From NCBI RefSeq assembly GCF_019038465.1, contig NZ_JAFKRH010000042.1, forward strand, positions 1 to 64,000: a DNA stretch of 64,000 bases, written 5' to 3'. Below are positions 56,957 through 64,000 of this stretch, in pieces (position 1 is the stretch's first letter; each line of letters begins with the position of its first letter). Origin of the DNA: Synechococcus sp. CCY 0621 (GTDB lineage Bacteria; Cyanobacteriota; Cyanobacteriia; PCC-6307; Cyanobiaceae). Under the pieces are notes generated by a model. That model saw only the letters and a list, made by a program, of their open reading frames with translations, searched no databases and was not told the origin of the DNA. Position numbers and translations under genes: made by a program.

Positions 56957-57466
56957 ATGCGCCGTCTTCTCTCCAGTCGTTCCTTCGCCATCAGGGCCTT
57001 CGCCCTTGCGGCGTCCGTGTTCCTGCTCTTCGGCTTCGCCCCCTCGGCCCGGGCCGACATCGGCGGACTCACCCCCTGCAGCGAGACTCCCCGGTTCCAG
57101 CAGCGCGCCGCCGCAGCCAGCACGGACCAGGCCAAGGCCCGGTTCGCGTATTACGGCCAGTCCCTCTGCGGCACCGATGGCCTGCCCCACCTGATCACTG
57201 ACGGCCGCTGGAGCCACGCCGGTGACTTCACCATCCCGGGCCTCCTCTTTCTCTACATCGCCGGCACGATCGGCTGGGCCGGCCGTGGCTACCTGATCGC
57301 CATCCGCGGCAGCAAAGACGCCACCATGCGTGAGATCCAGATCGATCTGCCCCTGGCGTTCAAAACCACCCTGGCCGCCGCTGTCTGGCCCCTGGCGGCC
57401 CTCAAGGAGTTCACCAGCGGAGCCATGGTGGAATCCGACTCCAAAGTGACCGTTTCCCCCCGTTGA
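56957..57466 (+). CDS. psaF: Photosystem I subunit III (plastocyanin/c6 docking)
   Basis: 169 residues from ATG 56957. Signal peptide to about 33 ([12 protein letters not shown]). It carries the luminal [23 protein letters not shown] and a membrane segment [23 protein letters not shown]. PsaF docks soluble electron donors to PSI. Psa F-J is a classic operon; psaJ starts 11 bases after its stop. Confidence 0.97.
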   Translation: MRRLLSSRSFAIRAFALAASVFLLFGFAPSARADIGGLTPCSETPRFQQRAAAASTDQAKARFAYYGQSLCGTDGLPHLITDGRWSHAGDFTIPGLLFLYIAGTIGWAGRGYLIAIRGSKDATMREIQIDLPLAFKTTLAAAVWPLAALKEFTSGAMVESDSKVTVSPR

Positions 57467-57477
57467 TTCCAAGAGCC

Positions 57478-57594
57478 ATGAAAAAATTCCTCACCACCGC
57501 ACCCGTCGTGGCCGCCGTCTGGTTCACCCTGACCGCAGGCATCACCATCGAGGTCTTCCGCTTCTTCCCCGATCTGATCATCCATCCCCTCTGA
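57478..57594 (+). CDS. psaJ: Photosystem I subunit IX
   Basis: 38 residues, reading [16 protein letters not shown] to the end [10 protein letters not shown], a single-helix PsaJ. Stabilises PsaF in PSI. It follows psaF after 11 bases and is followed by a strong intrinsic terminator. Confidence 0.96.
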   Translation: MKKFLTTAPVVAAVWFTLTAGITIEVFRFFPDLIIHPL

Positions 57595-57625
57595 AGCGTG
57601 CAGCAGGGCTGATCAACGTTCCCCG

Positions 57626-57650
57626 GCGGCCCGTCCAAGGGCCGCTTTTT
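57626..57650 (+). terminator. Intrinsic terminator of psaF-psaJ
   Basis: A perfect 7-bp GC stem (GCGGCCC at 57626-57632, GGGCCGC at 57639-57645) with a 6-base loop, then five T. It lies 31 bases after the psaJ stop, between the operon and the convergent gmk. Confidence 0.9.
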
Positions 57651-57677
57651 CATGGTTGCTTCTCCCTGGCTGGGGTG

Positions 57678-58253
57678 TCAGACGGCGTCGGGGCATCCCA
57701 GCAGCAACTCCAGCTCCTGCAAGGCCAGATCAAGGTTGCCGTTGACCAGCACAGCATCGAACTCGGCCTCCGCCTCCAGTTCCTCCCGGGCCCGGGCAAG
57801 GCGCCTCTGGATCGCCTCCTCGTCATCGGTGCCCCTACCCCGGATGCGGCGCTCCAGTTCCTCAAAGCTGGGCGGCTTGATCAGCAGCTGGAAGGCCGCC
57901 GGAAACGTGCGCCGCACCTGACGGGCCCCCTCCAGTTCGATCTCCAGCAGCACCGGCTGGCCTTGGGCGAGATGCTCTTCCACCGGCCCCCGGGGGGTGC
58001 CGTACAGGTGTCCGGCGAAGGCGGCCCATTCCAGAAAGCCGTCCGTGGACACCCTTTGCTCGAAGTCGGGCCGGGTCAGGAAGAAATAGTGCTGGCCATC
58101 GATCTCCCCGGCGCGGGGGGCCCGGGTGGTGGCTGACACCGACAGCCAGAGACCCGGATGGCGCTGCAGCAGCCTGGCCACCAGGGTGCCCTTGCCCACC
58201 CCGCTCGGGCCGGTGATCACCGTGAGTCGACCGGAGGCGGGGGGGGCAGGCAT
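57678..58253 (-). CDS. gmk: Guanylate kinase
   Basis: 191 residues from ATG 58253; the frame continues open upstream but is antisense to the next gene. P-loop [40 protein letters not shown] and [15 protein letters not shown] are diagnostic. Converts GMP to GDP. Convergent with psaJ. Confidence 0.96.
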   Translation of the reverse strand: MPAPPASGRLTVITGPSGVGKGTLVARLLQRHPGLWLSVSATTRAPRAGEIDGQHYFFLTRPDFEQRVSTDGFLEWAAFAGHLYGTPRGPVEEHLAQGQPVLLEIELEGARQVRRTFPAAFQLLIKPPSFEELERRIRGRGTDDEEAIQRRLARAREELEAEAEFDAVLVNGNLDLALQELELLLGCPDAV

Positions 58254-58329
58254 GGATCGCTGGCGCTGGGGCGCACAGTAGGGGTGGACCGCATTGGAGG
58301 CGATGGCCCCATCCCCGCCCATCCAGGCC

Positions 58330-60006
58330 ATGGATGTGACCAGCCTGCGCGCCGTGCTGGTCGAGATGCGCCGCGGCCTGCTGCCCAGCCGCTTCGAGAA
58401 GGCCCAGCAGCCCGATGCCCATCGGTTGCAGCTGGGCCTGCGCAGCCTGCAGGGAACCCTGTGGCTGGAACTCAGCTGGCTGGCGGAGGCGCCACGCCTG
58501 CTGGCCGTCGAGCCGCCGCTGCGGCTGGGGGATGGCAGCACCCTGGCCCAGCAACTGCAACACGGCCTGCGGGGGCTGGCCCTGGTGAGCCTGGAGCAGC
58601 ACGGCTGGGAGCGGGTGGTGGACCTGGGCTTCGCCCCCAGACCCGGAGAGCCGATCGCCAGGCAGCTGGTGCTGGAGGTGATGGGGCGCCACAGCAACCT
58701 GTTCCTGCTGGATGAGGACGGGCGGGTGATCACCCTGGCCCGCCAGGTCCGCCAGGACCGGTCGCGCCTGCGGCCGATCGGCACCGGCGATGCCTACGTG
58801 CCGCCGCCGCCCATGGCCGGCGAACCTCCGCGGCTCCAGGAGGATTTCGCCTCCTGGCAACGGCGCCTCAGCCTGTTGCCCCAGACGGTCGGCCAGGCGC
58901 TGATGGGCGCCTACCAGGGGGTCGGCCCAGCCCTGGCCCGCCAGTTGGCAGACGCCTGGCTGCCCTTGCCGGTGCAAACGCTCCAAGTCGCGCAGTGGCA
59001 ACAGCTCTGGCAGCGGTGGCGCCTCTGGCTGGAGACGGTGGAGCAGGAACGGTTCGCCCTGAGCTGGGGCGGCCCGAGCGACTACCGCTGCTGGGATCCC
59101 GGAGCAGCGGCGACCGCGGCCACCCCCTGGGTGATCAACCGGGGACTGGCGGGCTACTACGACGATCGGCTGGGCCATCGGGAGCTGGAACAGCGGCGGG
59201 CAAGCCTGCGGCAGCGCCTCCAGACCGCCGCGGCACGGGAGCGCCGCAACGCCGACCAGCAGCAGGCCCTGCTGGCGGCGGTGCCCGGCAGCGAGGCGAT
59301 GCAGCGCCGGGCCGATGGCCTGCTGAGCCTGCCGGCGCCCTCCAGGGATCAGATCGAGGAGGCCCAGCGCCTCTACCGAGCGGCCCGCAAGCTGCGTCGC
59401 TCCGTGGCCGCGATCACCCCCCGGCTGGAGCTGCATCAGCAGCGGCTGGCCGCCATCGACACCAGCCTCACCTTCCTGGAGCAGGCGGAGAACGGGGCCC
59501 AGCTCACCGCTGTCGAGGAGGACCTGCCCGCCCTGCTCCCCTGTCGGGACGGCCAGGGGCCCGGGCCCTCCCGGCGCCAGCGGCGGGGACCGGCCGGCAG
59601 CGCCCCTGCTCCCCTGGAACTGCGCAGCAGCGGTGGCCTGCGCCTGCAGGTGGGCCGCAACCATCGCCAGAACGAGTGGATCAGCCTGCAGCAGGCCCGG
59701 CGCGGCGATCTCTGGTTCCATGCCCAGGAGTGCCCGGGCAGCCATGTGGTGCTGAAGGGCTCAGAGGGCACCCCCAGCGACGAGGACCTGCGGGAGGCGG
59801 CCGACCTGGCGGCCCACTTCAGCCGGGGCCGGGCCAACGGCCGGGTGCCGGTGGTGATGGTGCCGACCAGCGACCTGCAGCGCATCGCCGGTGCCGGCCC
59901 CGGCACGGTGCGCCACCGCGGCGGCACGGTGCTGTGGGCGGTACCCGATCGGGCCGCTGGCCTGCTGGCGGAGCCCCCTAGGCTGCCGGGATCGGAACAG
60001 CCATGA
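58330..60006 (+). CDS. rqcH: NFACT/RqcH (Rqc2) family ribosome-quality-control protein
   Basis: About 558 residues from ATG 58330 (ATGs at 58294 and 58303 are alternatives). The N-terminal NFACT-N domain has [22 protein letters not shown] and [20 protein letters not shown] coiled coil (about 300-385) and the C-terminal NFACT-R domain with [29 protein letters not shown] follow. RqcH adds alanine tails to stalled nascent chains on large ribosomal subunits. The NFACT-R His/Gln/Pro/Gly motif is intact. Overlaps the tatC start. Confidence 0.9.
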   Translation: MDVTSLRAVLVEMRRGLLPSRFEKAQQPDAHRLQLGLRSLQGTLWLELSWLAEAPRLLAVEPPLRLGDGSTLAQQLQHGLRGLALVSLEQHGWERVVDLGFAPRPGEPIARQLVLEVMGRHSNLFLLDEDGRVITLARQVRQDRSRLRPIGTGDAYVPPPPMAGEPPRLQEDFASWQRRLSLLPQTVGQALMGAYQGVGPALARQLADAWLPLPVQTLQVAQWQQLWQRWRLWLETVEQERFALSWGGPSDYRCWDPGAAATAATPWVINRGLAGYYDDRLGHRELEQRRASLRQRLQTAAARERRNADQQQALLAAVPGSEAMQRRADGLLSLPAPSRDQIEEAQRLYRAARKLRRSVAAITPRLELHQQRLAAIDTSLTFLEQAENGAQLTAVEEDLPALLPCRDGQGPGPSRRQRRGPAGSAPAPLELRSSGGLRLQVGRNHRQNEWISLQQARRGDLWFHAQECPGSHVVLKGSEGTPSDEDLREAADLAAHFSRGRANGRVPVVMVPTSDLQRIAGAGPGTVRHRGGTVLWAVPDRAAGLLAEPPRLPGSEQP

Positions 60007-60761
60007 GCGACTCCATCCCCGAGGACAATTTCCCCGGCGAGGTGCAGATGAGCCTGGTGGAGCACCTTGAGGAGCTCCGCCGTCGCGTCCTGCGCAGCCT
60101 GCTGGCGGTGGTGGTCGGTGCCGCCGTCTGCCTGGTGGTGGTGCGGCCGCTGGTGAAGCTGCTGGAGGTGCCGGCCGAAGGTATCCGCTTCCTGCAGCTG
60201 GCCCCGGGCGAATTCCTGTTTGTGTCCTTGAAGGTGGCTGGCTACGCAGGACTCACCCTGGCCCTGCCCTACGTGCTCTTCGAGACCCTGGCCTTTGTGC
60301 TGCCGGGGCTCAGCCGGCGGGAACGTCGGCTGGTGGCCCCCGCCGTCGCCGGCTCCACGGTGCTCTTCGCCGCCGGTCTGGCCTTCGCCTGGTGGGCCCT
60401 GGTGCCGGCCGCCCTGCGCTTCCTGGTGTCCTACGGCGCCGATGTGGTGGAGCCGATCTGGTCAATCGAGCGCTACCTCGACTTTGTGCTGCTGCTGATG
60501 GTGGCCACGGCCCTGGCCTTCCAGCTGCCGGTGCTGCAGCTGCTGCTGGGCGCACTGGGGCTGATCAACTGGCGCACCATGCTGGGCGCCTGGCGCTGGG
60601 TGGTGCTGGCGGCGGCCCTGGCTGGTGCGGTGCTGACGCCCTCCACCGATCCGATCACGATGCTGCTGCTCACCGGGGCGATCACGGCCCTGTACCTGCT
60701 GGGGGTGGCGCTGGTGGCCCTGGCCGAGGGGCTGCGGCCCACCCCGTCGCCCTCCACCTGA
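60003..60761 (+). CDS. tatC: Sec-independent translocase subunit TatC
   Basis: 252 residues with six membrane spans. The N-terminal MSLVEHLEELRRRVLRSL is the TatC signature; the second half has FVSLKVAGYAGLTLALPYVLFE and PSTDPITMLLLTGAI. TatC binds twin-arginine signal peptides; the Rieske protein PetC nearby is a known Tat client. Confidence 0.96.
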   Translation: MSDSIPEDNFPGEVQMSLVEHLEELRRRVLRSLLAVVVGAAVCLVVVRPLVKLLEVPAEGIRFLQLAPGEFLFVSLKVAGYAGLTLALPYVLFETLAFVLPGLSRRERRLVAPAVAGSTVLFAAGLAFAWWALVPAALRFLVSYGADVVEPIWSIERYLDFVLLLMVATALAFQLPVLQLLLGALGLINWRTMLGAWRWVVLAAALAGAVLTPSTDPITMLLLTGAITALYLLGVALVALAEGLRPTPSPST

Positions 60762-60770
60762 GGCTCCGGC

Positions 60771-61100
60771 TCAGAGCATGAACTCGCTGGCGCGCCCCGC
60801 CGGCAGCTCGAGGGGCAACGACAGGGCCTTGCCCAGACGGGGCTTGTCCGTGGTGGTCTGGAGCCAGTGGCGCACCTGGGCGGCAACGCCGAGGCCGTTG
60901 AGGGAGCCCACCAGCTCCTCAAGGTGCTCATCGAAGGCCTGGGGCGTGAGTGGGAAGGACTGCTGCTCGAGGTAGCCCCACATCACATGCAGATACAGGC
61001 GACCACGACGCTGAACCAGCTGCAGGTCGTAGGTGGCCTGCCAGCGCGTTCGCAGCAACTCCAGCAGTTCCTCCCGGCGAAGCGGCTCAGCTGAGGTCAT
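60771..61100 (-). CDS. DUF3067 family protein
   Basis: 109 residues from ATG 61100 (an in-frame start at 61127 is possible). [44 protein letters not shown] and a C-terminal [15 protein letters not shown] match DUF3067, a small soluble family of oxygenic phototrophs. Role unproven. Divergent from petC. Confidence 0.85.
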   Translation of the reverse strand: MTSAEPLRREELLELLRTRWQATYDLQLVQRRGRLYLHVMWGYLEQQSFPLTPQAFDEHLEELVGSLNGLGVAAQVRHWLQTTTDKPRLGKALSLPLELPAGRASEFML

Positions 61101-61226
61101 GGCGGCAGGCGCACTCCACAACAGCATGTTGCAGCCGGCCTGCGGCGGGTGCGACTCGGACCCGGGCCGGGAAGGGCAAGGTTCATAATGGGCGCCACGT
61201 CAATCGGTCACACCGCGCCGTTCCCT

Positions 61227-61784
61227 ATGACCCAGATTCCTGCGGCCTCCTCGAACGGCGGTGGTGCTGATGTGCCTGGAATGGGCCGCCGGCAGTTCAT
61301 GAACCTGCTGACCTTCGGCTCCGTCACGGGGGTGGCCCTGGGTGCCCTCTACCCCGTGGTGAACTACTTCATCCCGCCGAAAGCCGCCGGCAGCGGAGGC
61401 GGCGTCACCGCCAAGGACGAGCTGGGCAACAGCGTCACCGCCACCGGCTGGCTGGCCACCCATAAGGAAGGTGACCGCAGCCTGGTGCAGGGTCTCAAGG
61501 GTGACCCCACCTACCTGCTGGTGGAGGGTGGCGAGGCCATCGGCGACTACGGCATCAACGCCATCTGCACCCACCTGGGCTGTGTGGTGCCCTGGAACAG
61601 CGGCGCCAACCGGTTCATCTGCCCCTGCCACGGCAGCCAGTACGACGCCACCGGCAAGGTGGTGCGCGGCCCTGCGCCCCTCTCCCTGGCCCTGGCGCAC
61701 GTCAGCGTCGAGAACGACAACGTGTTCCTCAGCCCGTGGACCGAAACAGACTTCCGCACCGGCGAGAAGGCCTGGTGGGCGTGA
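61227..61784 (+). CDS. petC: Rieske iron-sulfur protein of cytochrome b6f
   Basis: About 185 residues from ATG 61227. A Tat-type N-terminus ([31 protein letters not shown]) anchors the protein; the [2Fe-2S] boxes are [10 protein letters not shown] and [12 protein letters not shown]. It carries electrons from plastoquinol to cytochrome f. petA follows after 58 bases. Confidence 0.97.
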   Translation: MTQIPAASSNGGGADVPGMGRRQFMNLLTFGSVTGVALGALYPVVNYFIPPKAAGSGGGVTAKDELGNSVTATGWLATHKEGDRSLVQGLKGDPTYLLVEGGEAIGDYGINAICTHLGCVVPWNSGANRFICPCHGSQYDATGKVVRGPAPLSLALAHVSVENDNVFLSPWTETDFRTGEKAWWA

Positions 61785-61842
61785 TCGGCGCCTGAATCTC
61801 CCTCCCCCGCTTCCCTCTCCGACGCCCGCCACCTCCACCCCC

Positions 61843-62784
61843 ATGCGCCGCTTCCTCTCCCCCCTGTTCGGCACCCTCCTCACCCTCTGCCTTTCGGTGG
61901 GCGTGCTGCTCCTGGGGGCCAGCCCCAGCTGGGCCTATCCCTTCTGGGCCCAGCAGAACTACGCCTCCCCGCGTGAAGCCACCGGCAAGATCGTCTGCGC
62001 CAACTGCCATCTGGCCAAGAAGGCCACCCGGGTGGAAGTGCCCCAGGCGGTCTTCCCCGACACGGTCTTCAAGGCGGTGGTCGAAATCCCGTATGACACC
62101 TCGGTGCAGCAGGTGTCCGGCAACGGCAGCCCCGCCGGCCTCAACGTGGGCGCCGTGGTGATGCTCCCCGACGGCTTCACCCTGGCGCCCCAGGACCGGC
62201 TCAGCGATGAGCTCAAGGAGGAAACCGCTGGGGTCTACTTCACCCAGTACAGCGACGATCAGCCCAACATCCTTCTGGTGGGACCGATCCCCGGTGACCA
62301 GCACCAGGAGATCGTCTTCCCGATCCTGTCCCCCGATCCGGCCACCGATAGCGCCATCCACTTCGGCAAGTACCAGGTGCATGTGGGTGCCAACCGCGGA
62401 CGCGGCCAGGTGACCCCCCAGGGTGAGAAGACCAACAACACCGTCTACACCGCTCCCGCGGCTGGCACCGTCAGCGCCATCACCACCGGTGACGACGGCA
62501 GCACCGTTGTGGAGATCACCGGGGCCAACGGCGCCGTCACCGAAACCGTCCCCGCCGGACCCAGCCTGACCGTGGCCGTCGGCGATGTGGTGGAGGCCGG
62601 TGCCCCCATCACCAACGACCCCAACGTCGGCGGCTTCGGCCAGATCGATGCCGAAGTGGTGCTTCAGAACCCGGTGCGCATCTACGGCCTGCTGGCCTTC
62701 TTCGCCGCCGTGGCCCTGGCCCAGATCATGCTGGTGCTCAAGAAGCGCCAAGTCGAGAAGGTCCAGGCGGCGGAGGGCTTCTGA
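61843..62784 (+). CDS. petA: Cytochrome f
   Basis: 313 residues from ATG 61843. Signal peptide ends SWA with the mature N-terminus [17 protein letters not shown], whose Tyr is the haem axial ligand; haem site CANCH. C-terminal membrane helix [20 protein letters not shown]. Electron carrier of b6f. The stop overlaps the presumed lgt start. Confidence 0.97.
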   Translation: MRRFLSPLFGTLLTLCLSVGVLLLGASPSWAYPFWAQQNYASPREATGKIVCANCHLAKKATRVEVPQAVFPDTVFKAVVEIPYDTSVQQVSGNGSPAGLNVGAVVMLPDGFTLAPQDRLSDELKEETAGVYFTQYSDDQPNILLVGPIPGDQHQEIVFPILSPDPATDSAIHFGKYQVHVGANRGRGQVTPQGEKTNNTVYTAPAAGTVSAITTGDDGSTVVEITGANGAVTETVPAGPSLTVAVGDVVEAGAPITNDPNVGGFGQIDAEVVLQNPVRIYGLLAFFAAVALAQIMLVLKKRQVEKVQAAEGF

Positions 62785-63641
62785 GCGCCCTTCTCGGCCT
62801 CTTCACCTCCCCGGGACCCCTGCTCTTTCAGCTGGGTCCCGTCTCCGTTCGCTGGTACGGCCTGCTGATCGCCCTGGCGGTGCTGCTGGGGCTGCTGCTG
62901 GCCACCCGTCTTGGACGCAGCAGGGGCATCGATCCCGGCCTGATCGCCGATCTCCTGCCCCTGATGGTGCTGGGGGCCTTGGTCGGCGCTCGGACCTATT
63001 ACGTGGCACTGGAGTGGCGCCAGTTCCACACCAACTGGCTCGATGCCTTGGCCATCTGGCGTGGGGGCATCGCCATCCACGGCGCCCTGATCGGGGGAAC
63101 TGTGGTCACCCTGCTCTTCTGCCGCTGGCGCCGCCAGCCCTTCTGGCCGTTGCTTGATGTGCTCGTTCCCGCCGTGGCCCTGGGCCAGGCGATCGGTCGC
63201 TGGGGCAACTTCTTCAACTCCGAGGCCTTCGGGCTGCCCACCAATCTCCCCTGGGCCCTCACCATTCCGATGGCCAACCGGCCCTCTGAGTTCCTGGAGC
63301 AGGCCTCCTTCCACCCCACCTTTCTCTACGAATCCCTCTGGAATCTGGGGGTCTGCGGCCTGCTGCTGGTCCTGTTCCGCCTGGGCAGCCAGGGCCGTCT
63401 GCGGCTGCCCGCCGGAGCGCTCAGCTGCGTTTACCTGATGGCCTACAGCAGCGGCCGCTTCTGGATCGAGGGGCTGCGGCTCGATCCCCTCTGTCTGTTC
63501 TCCCAGCCGCCCTTCTGCGCCGGTGGTCTGCGCATGGCCCAGCTGATGAGCCTGCTGCTGATCGCCTTGGGGGGAGCGGGGCTGCTCTGGCTCTACCGCT
63601 TCCGACGTCCCCTCCCCGACCCCTCCGGCCTGACCGCATGA
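62781..63641 (+). CDS. lgt: Prolipoprotein diacylglyceryl transferase
   Basis: 286 residues if translation starts at CTG 62781, whose last two bases overlap the petA TGA. No ATG, GTG or TTG lies in frame before [18 protein letters not shown]; the first is GTG 62880, which would cut off the conserved N-terminal block. Other landmarks: [26 protein letters not shown] (catalytic region), [14 protein letters not shown]. Adds diacylglycerol to lipobox cysteines. A GGAGGG sits just upstream of the CTG. Confidence 0.9.
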   Translation: MSALLGLFTSPGPLLFQLGPVSVRWYGLLIALAVLLGLLLATRLGRSRGIDPGLIADLLPLMVLGALVGARTYYVALEWRQFHTNWLDALAIWRGGIAIHGALIGGTVVTLLFCRWRRQPFWPLLDVLVPAVALGQAIGRWGNFFNSEAFGLPTNLPWALTIPMANRPSEFLEQASFHPTFLYESLWNLGVCGLLLVLFRLGSQGRLRLPAGALSCVYLMAYSSGRFWIEGLRLDPLCLFSQPPFCAGGLRMAQLMSLLLIALGGAGLLWLYRFRRPLPDPSGLTA

Positions 63642-64000
63642 CAGCCACCGTTCAGATCGTCGGAGCCGGCCCCGGCGCCCCGGACCTGCTCACCCTGCGG
63701 GCCGCGCGGGCCATCGAATCGGCCCAGGTGCTGGTCTGGACCGACTCCCTGGTGAGCCCCCAGATCGCCGCCCTGGCGCCGCCGGACTGCGAAAGCGTCC
63801 GCACCAGCACCCTCACCCTCGAGGAGGTGATGGCCGTGGTGGTCGAGCGGGCCAAGGCGGGACGGCGGGTGGTGCGCCTCCACGACGGCGATCCCTGCCT
63901 CTACGGCGCCCTGCAGGAGCAGATCTGCCGGCTGGCCGATGCCGGCCTGGCGGTGGAGGTGGTGCCGGGCCTGAGCGCCTACCAGGCCACTGCCGCCGCC
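63638..64000 (+). CDS. cobM: Precorrin-4 C11-methyltransferase, partial (5' end)
   Basis: The first 121 codons to the window edge. [35 protein letters not shown] and [19 protein letters not shown] and [10 protein letters not shown] are the tetrapyrrole-methylase motifs of CobM/CbiF. A cobalamin-pathway enzyme. ATG overlaps the lgt stop (ATGA). Confidence 0.92.
   Translation, partial: MTATVQIVGAGPGAPDLLTLRAARAIESAQVLVWTDSLVSPQIAALAPPDCESVRTSTLTLEEVMAVVVERAKAGRRVVRLHDGDPCLYGALQEQICRLADAGLAVEVVPGLSAYQATAAA

Noticed and set aside
57862-59745. A 627-codon minus-strand open frame
   Set aside because: Antisense to the NFACT/RqcH gene, which has full family motifs.

Overview
The window is a high-GC, gene-dense cyanobacterial chromosome segment. 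It carries photosystem I subunits (psaF, psaJ), cytochrome b6f subunits (petG, petC, petA), a magnesium-chelatase ATPase (chlI), a lycopene cyclase, a high-light-inducible protein, a CURT1/CAAD protein and a PAP/fibrillin. The small genome style, the many ATGA stop/start overlaps and the gene order (gyrA-crtL, guaB3-trxA-hisH, petC-petA-lgt-cobM, psaF-psaJ-gmk) point to the Synechococcus/Cyanobium group, probably a high-GC (Cyanobium-like) member. No rRNA, tRNA, CRISPR array or intact insertion sequence was seen.

Layout. 1-5 kb: a Fur-family regulator with shared promoter motifs, then a compact minus-strand operon (hypothetical, FtsH-peptidase-like protein, LarC, UPF0104 membrane protein) and a TPR protein. 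5-13 kb: exonuclease III, a fibrillin, malate:quinone oxidoreductase, lycopene cyclase and gyrA. 13-25 kb: conserved core genes, namely a COG1900 homocysteine-biosynthesis-type protein, CAAD protein, GuaB3, thioredoxin, LOG-family protein, hisH, rsmD, petG, a cytM-like cytochrome, a TrmH-type methyltransferase, a beta-lactamase-fold protein, a DUF3370 protein, chlI, ruvC and an SDR. 25-31 kb: a CrtQ/HpnB-like glycosyltransferase in AT-richer DNA, a hydrolase, 5-FTHF cyclo-ligase, SufE and homoserine dehydrogenase.

31-38.4 kb is the accessory region. It holds about 0.8 kb with no clear gene, two tandem paralogous alpha/beta hydrolases, and two divergent modules. Each module pairs a secreted protein ending in a VPGPLPL-type C-terminal sorting signal (PEP-CTERM-like) with a multi-membrane-span HpsJ-like protein. 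A decayed third HpsJ-like copy lies between the modules. This is the best candidate for a surface-protein sorting or exopolysaccharide system. No exosortase is present in the window, so it would have to be encoded elsewhere.

38.4-55 kb: an orphan peptide-type ABC substrate-binding protein plus one permease, a DUF1400 hydrolase, an MFS transporter, an AttEFGH/LolD-like ABC system with a CrtC/AttH-fold secreted protein, an AT-rich glycosyltransferase, a beta-hydroxyacid dehydrogenase, ychF, an HlyD-type adaptor, a UDP-GlcNAc 2-epimerase and a PilT-type ATPase. 55-64 kb returns to the conserved photosynthetic core: hli, tsaD, psaF-psaJ, gmk, an NFACT/RqcH protein, tatC, DUF3067, petC-petA, lgt (apparently without an AUG/GUG/UUG start) and the 5' part of cobM.
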